A stretch of DNA of 41,908 nucleotides from IMG/VR virus record IMGVR_UViG_3300033553_000007, positions 1 through 41,908 of that record, one strand, 5' to 3'. Origin of the DNA: a virus. Below the pieces are notes generated by a model. It saw nothing but the letters and a program-made list of their open reading frames with translations, was not told the origin of the DNA and did not search any database. Below, piece after piece: positions 30,073 to 38,571 of the stretch; the stretch's first letter is position 1, and every line of letters starts with the position of its first letter. Position numbers and translations under genes: made by a program.

Positions 30073-30506
30073 TGGCGAAAAACCTTTTAGACTTGGCCGC
30101 AAGGCTGGAAAAGAAAGCAAAAGCTATCGACGAAGCCGCTTCCCAAACCGCAGTCGATACAAGCTTGGCTATTGTGGGCGACCTTGCTTACAAAACGCCC
30201 GTAGACACTTCGCAAGCTTTGTCGGGTTGGCAAGTTAGTTTAGAAGACCCGGCGTCGGGTCGCATAGGGCCGCATTATCCGGGCTTGCAAGGTTCGACGC
30301 ATAACGCAAGCGCAGCCGAAACGCTAAACCTTGCGAAAGCTGTTTTAAAGAATAAAAGACCGGGGCAAGCGATTTATATTACGAATAACGAACCGTATAT
30401 TCGCCGCTTGAACGATGGTTATTCCGGGCAAACCCCGGCGGGTTTTGTGGAACGGTCTGTTTTAATCGGTCGCAAAATGTTATCGAAGTTTAAGATTAAG
30501 GACTAG
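30072..30506 (+). CDS. HK97 gp10-like minor tail / tail completion protein
   Basis: 144 residues. LAYKTPVDTSQALSGWQVSL, GPHYPGLQGSTHNAS and YITNNEPYIRRLNDGYSGQT...FVERSV are typical of HK97 gp10-like proteins that act in neck or tail completion. These usually sit between the head closure and terminator genes; here the gene lies between chaperones and tape measure, an unusual order. Start overlaps the upstream stop by one base. Confidence 0.75.
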   Translation: MAKNLLDLAARLEKKAKAIDEAASQTAVDTSLAIVGDLAYKTPVDTSQALSGWQVSLEDPASGRIGPHYPGLQGSTHNASAAETLNLAKAVLKNKRPGQAIYITNNEPYIRRLNDGYSGQTPAGFVERSVLIGRKMLSKFKIKD

Positions 30507-30511
30507 GCGAA

Positions 30512-33500
30512 ATGTCAGACGAAAATATCGAAATTAAGGTACAAGACAAAGTTTCGCCTTCCATTTCGAACAAGCTTCGTACAATCGCGACCGAATCCCG
30601 AAACGCCGACGCCGCAGTTAAAAACCTTCAATTGCAACTTAACGCATTGAACGGCAATAACCTTAACGTAATTTTGAAAAATGCTTCGCAGGCGTCCCGC
30701 GCTTTGCAGCAAACAACCATTGCCGCGCAAAGGCTGGCAACCGAACAACAGCGCACCGCTTCCGCAGCCGCTAATGCCGCCGCAGCGCAGACACGCGCCA
30801 CCACGGCCACAACCCAAGGGGCAACAGCGCAACAGCGCCTAGCAGCCGCCACGGCACGCACAAGCGCGGCGCAGGCCCAAGGCCAGACAGCCGCCCAACG
30901 CCTAGCCACGGAACAGCAACGCACCGCAGCCGCCGCAGCGCGCACCGCCGCAGCCAATGACCGGGCGGCAATCGCGGCCCTACGCCTACAGCAAGCCCAA
31001 GACCGGCAAGCCCAATCAAGCCGCAACGCAGCTTCGGCAATGGGCAGATATATTCGCACGGCTGCGGGAATCGCTGGCGTAACGCTTTCGGCTGGCGCAA
31101 TTATCGGAAGCGCCGACGCTTACGTTACGTTGCAAAACAAATTGCAGAACGTCGCCGAATCGCAAGCGCAAGTAAACAAGCTTACCGAAGAACTGTTTTC
31201 GCTTGCTAACGAAACGCGCGCAAGTGTTACCGAAACAGCGACGGCGTTTACCCGGTTCGACCGTGCTTTGCGTGTTATGGGCAAATCGCAAGAAGATTCG
31301 TTGCGTTTAACCGAAACAGTAAACAAGGCTTTGATTGTAGGCGGCGCAACAGCGCAAGAAGCTTCGTCGGCCTTGTTGCAGCTTTCGCAGGCATTCAACG
31401 CCGGGCGTTTGCAGGGCGACGAGTTCCGGGCCGTATCTGAAAACATGCCAATCGTTTTGGACGCAGTAGCGCAAGCAACAGGGCGACCAATTACCGAAAT
31501 TAAAAAGCTTGCAAGCGAAGGCAAGATTACAAGCGCCGTTTTGTTCGAAGCTTTTTCTTTGATACAAGACAAAGTAGACGAAACGTTTAACAAGACGTTG
31601 CCCACAATTGGGCAAAGCTTCAAAGTGCTGAAAAATAGCACTATTCAGTTTTTCGGGCAATTGAACGAAGCGACAGGCTTTACCCGCGCGCTTTCTTCGA
31701 TAATGCTTACGCTTGCCGAAAATATTAAACTTGTCGCCGTAGTTCTTGCGGGCGTTGGCGCTGCAATGTTGCTTGCTTTCGGCCCCGCTATTGTTGCCGG
31801 TGTGGTCGCAGCAACGACCGCCGTTAAGGCGTTTACAATCGCGCTTGCGACAAACCCAATCGGTTTAATTATCGTTGCATTGGCAAGCGCAATCGCTTAT
31901 CTAACATTGTTCCGCGACGAAATCGACGCAGGTATAGACGGCGTAACGACATTGGGCGATTTGTTCCGGGCCGTGTTTGAAAGTATCGGGCAAGCAATCG
32001 ACGACGTTAAATCTATTGCCGGTGAATTGTGGGCAAGCCTGTTCGACGATGCTTCCGCAAGTTTGGCCGACACTTCGACCGCAGTTACCGACGCGACCGG
32101 GGCTTGGTACGACGATTACGCCGCATTCTTTGAAACAAACCGTACAGGTTGGGCCGCTGCGCTTGAATGGGCGGCAAAGACATTCGACGCAATCGGCGGG
32201 CTTTTAACCGGGCTTGGTATCTTCGCAGGCCGTGCGCTTGCGCAAATTGTAATTAGCGTACAAAACGCAATTGCGAACGCTTATGACTTTATCGTCAGGT
32301 ATATCGAACGGGTTACGAATCTTGCAATTGAAGCGGCGAACAAACTTCGCGCAATGGTTGGTAAAGCCGGTTACGAACTTGTTAACTTCGAACGCATGGG
32401 TCAAGCTGGACAAACGGAATTCGAAGGCTTCGGCAAGCTTTGGGCGGAATCGCTAGAAGACGGCTTTTCTTCCCAAGGCGGCGCGCTACAAAAGGTTTTA
32501 GACAACACCTTTAACCGTGCCGCAGAAATCGGCGCAGGACGCCGCAGCGGGGCCGTTACGCAGCTTCGCGGGGCTGGTGTTGACCAGACAGGCGGCACGA
32601 CAGACGACAAGGCGGCAAAGGCTGCGGAACGTCGCGGGCTGGCGCTGGAAAAAATAAATACGCAGCTTGACAACGAAATAAGCCGCATGTTCCAGCTTCA
32701 ACCGCAGCGCGAAGCCCAAGCGAAGTTCGACCAAATCGAAGAAAGCTTGATTCAAAAGAAAATCAAGCTTACCAACGAAGAAGCCGATTCGATTAAAGCT
32801 AAAATTAAAGCAATTCAAGAAGCGACCGAAGTTCAAAAGCAATTCGATTCGATTTATAACGAAGCGGTCGGGCCTGCAAAAGAATACAATTCAACTTTAG
32901 CCGCAGCGAATCAACTTCTTGAAATGGGCGCAATTACCCAAGAACAATATTCGCGGTCTATTTTGAAGTCTTCCGAAGCTTACGCTAATTCGGAAGACCC
33001 AATGCGGCAATATAACAAAGATTTGCAACAGCAATTCGATTTGCTTAATTTGCTTCCGAAACAGCGCGAAATTGAACAGCAAATTATGCAAGTTCAAAAC
33101 GATTTGCTTTCAAAAGGCATTGAACTTAACGAAACAGAATTGGCGCAACTTCGCGAACGATTGACCTTGCTTCAACAAGTAAACGCAGTTTCGCAACAAG
33201 AAGCTTCATTATTAGACGCAAGCGTAGGAAAGCGGCAAGCTTATATTGACCAACTTGCGGCAATAAATCGGCTTAGCGCCGACCAATCGTCGGGCTTTAC
33301 TGCGGGCGACCAAGCCGGGGCAACAAACGGCTTATTGCAAGGTATGGGCGTTGACACGACAAACTTTCAAACAGCAATTGACGCGCAATTAGCTTCGTAT
33401 CAAACATATACCGAACAGTTGAAAATGCTTAACGACCAAAAGTTAATAAGCGACCAAGAATACGCAGCCGCTTCCATGCAAGTAGAACTAGGCCGACAAA

Positions 33501-34117
33501 ATGTTTATTTGAATTCGGCAAGCCAGTTTTTCGGAAGCTTGACCGCACTTCAAAAAAGTGAACACAAGAAACTTGCCGCAGTAGGCAAAGCCGCAGCTAT
33601 TGCACAAGCAACGATAAGCACTTATCAAAGCGCAACAAGTGCTTACGCCGCAATGGCCGGTATTCCATACGTCGGCCCGGCGTTGGGCGCGGCTGCGGCT
33701 GCGGCTGCGATTGTCGCAGGCTTGGCTAACGTCCAACAAATCAGGGCGCAAAATACGGGCTTTCAGTCGGGCGGCTATACGGGTTCAATGGGCGTAAGCG
33801 AAGTCGCGGGCGTTGTTCACGGTCAAGAATATGTAATGAACGCCGCAGCAACGAACCGCATTGGCGTTAACGACCTTCAAGCTTTGCAGTCTGGCGCGGC
33901 AAGTGTTCAACGCAACGACGACCAAGCCGGAAAGGGCAATGTGGGCACACAAGCCCCGGCCCCGGCCCCTGTCGTAAATATGCCTTTTAGCGCAGTTGTT
34001 GTACAATCAAAAGAAGCCGCATTGGGCGCGCTGAAATCTTCGGAAGGCCGGGCCTTCATTCTCGAAACAATCGAAGAAAACGGAAGCACTGTCGCAAAAG
34101 TTATCGGGGTTAAATAA
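30512..34117 (+). CDS. Tape measure protein
   Basis: 1201 residues. An N-terminal helical part, about 75-175, is an Ala/Gln/Arg/Thr-rich repetitive helix containing two QRLATEQQRTA copies. The tape-measure domain follows (about 195-360: NKLQNVAESQAQVNKLTEEL, ETATAFTRFDRALRVMG, FRAVSENMPIVLDAVAQATG), then hydrophobic segments (about 405-470), coiled coils (about 720-880) and a Gly-rich end (GGYTGSMGVSEVAGVVHGQEYVMN). It sets tail length: about 180 nm if 0.15 nm per residue applies. The end may enter the host membrane during DNA ejection. Confidence 0.95.
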   Translation: MSDENIEIKVQDKVSPSISNKLRTIATESRNADAAVKNLQLQLNALNGNNLNVILKNASQASRALQQTTIAAQRLATEQQRTASAAANAAAAQTRATTATTQGATAQQRLAAATARTSAAQAQGQTAAQRLATEQQRTAAAAARTAAANDRAAIAALRLQQAQDRQAQSSRNAASAMGRYIRTAAGIAGVTLSAGAIIGSADAYVTLQNKLQNVAESQAQVNKLTEELFSLANETRASVTETATAFTRFDRALRVMGKSQEDSLRLTETVNKALIVGGATAQEASSALLQLSQAFNAGRLQGDEFRAVSENMPIVLDAVAQATGRPITEIKKLASEGKITSAVLFEAFSLIQDKVDETFNKTLPTIGQSFKVLKNSTIQFFGQLNEATGFTRALSSIMLTLAENIKLVAVVLAGVGAAMLLAFGPAIVAGVVAATTAVKAFTIALATNPIGLIIVALASAIAYLTLFRDEIDAGIDGVTTLGDLFRAVFESIGQAIDDVKSIAGELWASLFDDASASLADTSTAVTDATGAWYDDYAAFFETNRTGWAAALEWAAKTFDAIGGLLTGLGIFAGRALAQIVISVQNAIANAYDFIVRYIERVTNLAIEAANKLRAMVGKAGYELVNFERMGQAGQTEFEGFGKLWAESLEDGFSSQGGALQKVLDNTFNRAAEIGAGRRSGAVTQLRGAGVDQTGGTTDDKAAKAAERRGLALEKINTQLDNEISRMFQLQPQREAQAKFDQIEESLIQKKIKLTNEEADSIKAKIKAIQEATEVQKQFDSIYNEAVGPAKEYNSTLAAANQLLEMGAITQEQYSRSILKSSEAYANSEDPMRQYNKDLQQQFDLLNLLPKQREIEQQIMQVQNDLLSKGIELNETELAQLRERLTLLQQVNAVSQQEASLLDASVGKRQAYIDQLAAINRLSADQSSGFTAGDQAGATNGLLQGMGVDTTNFQTAIDAQLASYQTYTEQLKMLNDQKLISDQEYAAASMQVELGRQNVYLNSASQFFGSLTALQKSEHKKLAAVGKAAAIAQATISTYQSATSAYAAMAGIPYVGPALGAAAAAAAIVAGLANVQQIRAQNTGFQSGGYTGSMGVSEVAGVVHGQEYVMNAAATNRIGVNDLQALQSGAASVQRNDDQAGKGNVGTQAPAPAPVVNMPFSAVVVQSKEAALGALKSSEGRAFILETIEENGSTVAKVIGVK

Positions 34118-35079
34118 TGGGATACGCAATAGGAACGGTATTAAAAGAAGGCGGCGACGATTGCCATTATCGGGTTTTGGCAATTATAAAAACGCTTGCC
34201 GAAGCTAACGGATGGGCAACCCTTCGTTATGTATCAACCGGGCTTGACCGCGAATTAATTTTAAAAGGCGTCGGGCTGTCAGGCGTCGAAGAAATTTTTG
34301 TAGGTTTCAAGTGCTACCAAAGCATTTCGGGCGATTACTACAACATAAATTGCGGCGTGTTTGTCGGATATATCGCCGGACATAGTTTCGAAAGCCAACC
34401 GGGCGCGCAGTTTAGCGCAGTACAAGCCCACAATAATGCGGTTACATATTTTATAACAGCTAACGCACAACGAATTGTCGGGTGTTTTAAAGTAGGTACG
34501 CCGGTATACGAACATTTTTACGTCGGCAAATTCTTTCCTTACGCGCGCCCCGGCGAATACCCGTCGCCGCTTGCTTGCGGTGCTATGCTAAACGGCGCCG
34601 AAGCAACAAGATTTGACAATACGTCGCAAGTTTTCCCGTATCCGGGCTATTATTATTCAACCGCTCAAAATCGGCTATACCAGCGCGATCAAGCCGGTAA
34701 TTGGGCTCGTCCTTATTGCTACCCTTTCACACAAGGATACCAAAGTACAAACGCGCTTGCAGGCCCGCAGGGTTCGAACACTATGGTTCCGGCTGGTGCT
34801 TATTACCAGTTGGAACCGGTTATTTTGGCGCAGCAAACATCGGATGTTAACCCTTCTAACGTATGGGGCGAATTCGACGGTGTTTATTTTTGTTCCGGCT
34901 TTAACAACGGCGTAGAAAACGTTGTTCAAGAAGGCGGAAGTTCTGTCGTAGACCAAACCGGCTTAACTGTGTTGCAAGCGGTTGACGCAATTTTGGCAAT
35001 AGGCGGGCGGGCGTTTGTTATGTTACAAAACGTCTACCGCACTTCTTGGAGCGACTTTATAGCTATGGAAATGAAATAA
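34117..35079 (+). CDS. Tail-tip virion protein, unknown role
   Basis: 320 residues, rich in Tyr, Gly and Phe. TLAEANGWATLRYVSTGLDRELILKGVGLSGVEEIFVGF is a pattern seen in virion proteins after the tape measure of many phages; the centre has FPYARPGEYPSPLACGAML and an aromatic, surface-like segment. It shares its N-terminal 'ANGW' plan and C-terminal shape with the next gene. Possible distal tail or receptor-contacting protein. Local base use is less GAG/CTC-poor than the rest of the genome. Confidence 0.7.
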   Translation: MGYAIGTVLKEGGDDCHYRVLAIIKTLAEANGWATLRYVSTGLDRELILKGVGLSGVEEIFVGFKCYQSISGDYYNINCGVFVGYIAGHSFESQPGAQFSAVQAHNNAVTYFITANAQRIVGCFKVGTPVYEHFYVGKFFPYARPGEYPSPLACGAMLNGAEATRFDNTSQVFPYPGYYYSTAQNRLYQRDQAGNWARPYCYPFTQGYQSTNALAGPQGSNTMVPAGAYYQLEPVILAQQTSDVNPSNVWGEFDGVYFCSGFNNGVENVVQEGGSSVVDQTGLTVLQAVDAILAIGGRAFVMLQNVYRTSWSDFIAMEMK

Positions 35080-36035
35080 TGGCATACATTACAGGAAGCG
35101 CCGCAAGCTTTGCGGATTTAAAAACAGCAATTGAAAACGCATGCACCGCGAACGGTTGGGCACTTGCCGACGGCATTTTGTCGAAAAGCGGGGCGTTCTT
35201 CAAACTTAGCATTCTTGAAGGAACTTACTCGGCGCTTGTTTTAAACGGCGGTACAAGCAAAACAGGAAGCACTTTAAACGGGCAACCAACGCTGCCGCAA
35301 AACGGCGCGGGTGCTATGATTTCAAATTCAAACGGGGGTATAATTTCTTTTCCAATAAATTACGAAATTCATGTTTTTACAAACCCCGATGAAGTTTATT
35401 GCGTAATTAATTATAACTCAGATTTTTATCAACAACTTTCGTTCGGAAAGTCCGACATTCCGGGCGTAGGCGGTGCCGAAGCTTGGTTTACAGGCAGTAG
35501 TGGCAGTAATGTCCCCACTGGAAGCTCTTCCGCAAGCCTTGTTTACATGAGGTCTTCGAACGCTTTTTGCGGGTCAACGTCTTATAACGGCATTGCTTGC
35601 GGCCTTTGGTTCGAAAAGGAAGTGGAGGGTTCGTACCAGTCTTCGTTTGTGCATTCTAATTTAGACGGAATTTCGAATTGGCGTTGTTCTAGCAACTCAG
35701 TTGTAGGAACTGGCGGTTACGGTATTTCTTACGCGGCGTCGTTGCTTGGTGCTTTGCCCAATATTTCCAACCAAGCAACTATTTTAATTCCTGTAAAAGC
35801 AATTATTTTTAGAAATGACGCAGGTCTAACAATTGCGGCAAACCCTAAAAACGTTCGTTATTTGCGAATCGACAACCATGTTCCCGGTGAAATTATTACA
35901 TTCGGGGCCGAACAATGGAAAGTTTACCCAATGCTTCGCAAAGATTTGACCCAACGAGACGGCGTTAAATACCCAAAAGGCGGCGCGACGCATTCGGGAA
36001 CTTGGGGCTACGCAATTAAATATACAGGGGCTTGA
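35079..36035 (+). CDS. Tail-tip virion protein, relative of its neighbour
   Basis: 318 residues from ATG 35079, which overlaps the previous stop by one base; an upstream TTG-type start at 35046 lies inside the previous gene and is unlikely. The start ADLKTAIENACTANGWALADG matches common phage tip proteins. The body is Ser/Gly/Asn-rich (GSSGSNVPTGSSSASL) like receptor-binding or fibre-attachment proteins. The end (QWKVYPMLRKD...GTWGYAIKYTG) resembles related tip proteins. It has the highest local density of GAG/CTC in the genome. Confidence 0.7.
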   Translation: MAYITGSAASFADLKTAIENACTANGWALADGILSKSGAFFKLSILEGTYSALVLNGGTSKTGSTLNGQPTLPQNGAGAMISNSNGGIISFPINYEIHVFTNPDEVYCVINYNSDFYQQLSFGKSDIPGVGGAEAWFTGSSGSNVPTGSSSASLVYMRSSNAFCGSTSYNGIACGLWFEKEVEGSYQSSFVHSNLDGISNWRCSSNSVVGTGGYGISYAASLLGALPNISNQATILIPVKAIIFRNDAGLTIAANPKNVRYLRIDNHVPGEIITFGAEQWKVYPMLRKDLTQRDGVKYPKGGATHSGTWGYAIKYTGA

Positions 36036-36038
36036 TTA

Positions 36039-37748
36039 ATGGCCGGTCGGTTGGGAACTTTATTATCGGCGCAAAGCTTCGTATACGGCGACGTAAACCC
36101 CAATATTTCAAACGAGCTTAGCCGATTTACGCCAGCCGAATACACGCTGACCATTTACGACCCGCGCGATATGTTTTTGCGCGGCGGTTATTCGGCGTAT
36201 AAAATAGCGCCTTCTAATACTTGGCCTATTGTGGGCAATGAACAACCAAACTTTTTTCGCGATTATTATTTTCGAATTCACGTTGACCCGCATGTATTGG
36301 ATTTGCAAACGGTCGCGTCTTCGCAAACGCGCGAATTTACAGTTTGGAACGCATACCCGTACACAACGGCGAATCTTGACGATATTTTAATAAGCAACCC
36401 GCTTGGTATTGAAATTACAGGCCAAGCGGTGCCGTATGCCATGCCGCCACTTCAAGAACTTGTTTACGCAATAAATATTGGGGTATCCGGGCCGCCGAAC
36501 ATTAACGTCGAAATTCAATTTGATTTTTCAAACGTTGAAAACCCGTTGCCAATTCTTATTGCAGGTACGCGGGCGATTAAGTTTGATATTGTACCCGAAG
36601 TTCCATTAACGGAAGTTTGGGAATGGTTGTCGGACAATATAGTAGCAACGGACGGAACAGAACAGCGCATAGCACTTCGCGGCGAAGTTCCGCGCGTTGA
36701 AAATCAGTTGAAAGTTGTTTTCGATACAGTAGAAGAAATTAGACGTTTTTATTCTACTTTAATTTCAGCACAAGGCCGTTTGTGGTTGCCCGAATTTCAA
36801 TACGCAACGCGAATAACTGCGCCTAGTTTAGCCGGCGAACTAACTATTTATTTCGACGAAACCGAAACAGATATTCGCGCCGCCGAATACGTTTTAGTTC
36901 AAACGCCTTTGACGTCCGCACTTATTGAAATAGAAACTGTGTCGTCTGGAAGTGCTACGATAACGGCGCCGCTTTCTTTTGATATTCCCACAGGTTCTTT
37001 AATAATGCCGGGTTCGCCCGCATTAATTAACGACAATTCGTCTTTAAGCCGTTACGCGCCAAACGAAGTTGCCCAAATAAATTTAACGGCAAAGCTTATT
37101 CGTCAACGTTCGCAAATTAAACGGCCCGGTTCTAGCGTAGTTTTGCCCGAATTCGCAGGTTCGCCAGTTATTGAAAAACGACCGCTTGCCGACGATATGG
37201 TAAACGACAGCGTATCAACCGGCCAAATATCAATCGACAATCAAACAGGCTTGGCCGACATTATTTCACGTTGGGATTATAGCCGCGTAGGTGGCCCGCG
37301 AAGCTTTAAAGTAAACAGAATGAAAGCGCCCGAAGAAATGGACTATTGGAGGGCTGTGTTTTCTTATGCGCGCGGTCAAGCCCGCAAGTTTTGGATGCCC
37401 ACATACCGAACCGACTTGGCCTTGGCTGTTCAACCTTCCGACGGCACTTCAACTTATACGGTCGAAGGCGTCGAATATGCCGAAAAAATTTGGCCTATTG
37501 TTACGCATAGATTTGTTGAAATTGAAACAGCAGGCGGAACACACCGAACCGAAATATTAGGCGCAAGTGTTGCAGGCGCTTCGACAATTCTTCTTTTTCA
37601 AACGCCTTTGCCAGCCGGTGCCGAATGGATGCAGGTTAAACGAATATCTTACTTGTTACCTGTTCGTTTCAACGACGATAAAGTAGAATGGCGGCATTAT
37701 GGGTTAGAATCAATTTTGAACGTTTCAATTAGGACGGCGGAAGTATGA
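36039..37748 (+). CDS. Tail/baseplate assembly protein with duplicated modules
   Basis: 569 residues. Two stretches follow the same plan, an FW/LW-P module: about 188-262 (EQRIALRGEVPR...FYSTLISAQGRLWLPEF) and about 410-470 (SRVGGPRSFKVNRM...AVFSYARGQARKFWMPTYRTD), resembling distal-tail proteins of the DUF2460/gp53-like type. The N-terminal 170 residues are beta-rich and I do not recognise them. Probably part of the ring between the tail tube and hub. Stop overlaps the next ATG (ATGA). Confidence 0.7.
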   Translation: MAGRLGTLLSAQSFVYGDVNPNISNELSRFTPAEYTLTIYDPRDMFLRGGYSAYKIAPSNTWPIVGNEQPNFFRDYYFRIHVDPHVLDLQTVASSQTREFTVWNAYPYTTANLDDILISNPLGIEITGQAVPYAMPPLQELVYAINIGVSGPPNINVEIQFDFSNVENPLPILIAGTRAIKFDIVPEVPLTEVWEWLSDNIVATDGTEQRIALRGEVPRVENQLKVVFDTVEEIRRFYSTLISAQGRLWLPEFQYATRITAPSLAGELTIYFDETETDIRAAEYVLVQTPLTSALIEIETVSSGSATITAPLSFDIPTGSLIMPGSPALINDNSSLSRYAPNEVAQINLTAKLIRQRSQIKRPGSSVVLPEFAGSPVIEKRPLADDMVNDSVSTGQISIDNQTGLADIISRWDYSRVGGPRSFKVNRMKAPEEMDYWRAVFSYARGQARKFWMPTYRTDLALAVQPSDGTSTYTVEGVEYAEKIWPIVTHRFVEIETAGGTHRTEILGASVAGASTILLFQTPLPAGAEWMQVKRISYLLPVRFNDDKVEWRHYGLESILNVSIRTAEV

Positions 37749-38569
37749 CAGATTACGACGTAAAAGAAGAAAGCCAACAAGATAGCGCCCCGGTCGAACT
37801 TTACGAATTCGTCGGAACTTATCGAAGCTATTACATGACTTCGGATTCTATCGCGCGCGTTTTCAATAGCGCTGTATATAACCCGACGCCGGGTTTACAG
37901 CGAAGCGCGCTTAAAGTAGGAACGCACGAAGACGATAACGTAGATATTACGGTAAATCTTCCAATTACCGAACAGCTTATTAGAGATTACGGCTTTCAAA
38001 CTACGCCGCCTTCTTTAATTCTAACGGTGTACCGCTTGCAGCGCGACGCCGCAAATTGGGTTGCTTACTGGAAAGGGCCGGTCGCTTCTATTGTGGTAAA
38101 TGATGAATTTGCAACGCTTCGCGTGCCAAGCAAATTCGGTTCTATGTTATCCGGCAATATACCTAACATATACGTTCAACCGCCGTGCAATAACGTTTTG
38201 TTCGACGAACTTTGCAAGGTAAGCCGCGCCGCTAATTCTTTAGACACTGTTGTTTCGGCAATTAGCGGGCGTACGATTTCTATTCCGTCACTTGGCGGTT
38301 TTCCTAACGGTTGGTTTCTAGGCGGCGAAATTGCAGTACCGGCGCGCAATGAACGTCGAATGATTGTCGCCCAAGCCGGGGCAATTCTAACGGTAAACTA
38401 CGAATTCGCGAAAATGTCGGTCGGAACTTCGGTGCAAGTTACCGCAGGTTGCGACCATTCATACGGCGGCGCGAACGGTTGCCCTAAATTTAACAACCAA
38501 CCAAACTTCGGCGGTTGTCCTTTTGTGCCCGGCGAATCCAACAACGTATTTCAAACAGGGGTTAACTGA
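37745..38569 (+). CDS. Cysteine-rich hub-like tail protein (BR0599/DUF2163-like)
   Basis: 274 residues. VELYEFVGTYRSYYMTSDSI and VNLPITEQLIRDY give a beta-rich first half; the second half carries Cys in PPCNNVLFDELC and in a C-terminal AGCDHSYGGANGCPKFNN...FGGCPFVPG cluster. Similar clusters occur in hub proteins such as gp13 of the Rhodobacter gene transfer agent and phage BR0599 proteins, where an iron-sulfur cluster has been reported or proposed. Expected at the tail tip beside the large tip protein that follows. Confidence 0.75.
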   Translation: MTDYDVKEESQQDSAPVELYEFVGTYRSYYMTSDSIARVFNSAVYNPTPGLQRSALKVGTHEDDNVDITVNLPITEQLIRDYGFQTTPPSLILTVYRLQRDAANWVAYWKGPVASIVVNDEFATLRVPSKFGSMLSGNIPNIYVQPPCNNVLFDELCKVSRAANSLDTVVSAISGRTISIPSLGGFPNGWFLGGEIAVPARNERRMIVAQAGAILTVNYEFAKMSVGTSVQVTAGCDHSYGGANGCPKFNNQPNFGGCPFVPGESNNVFQTGVN

Positions 38570-38571
38570 TT

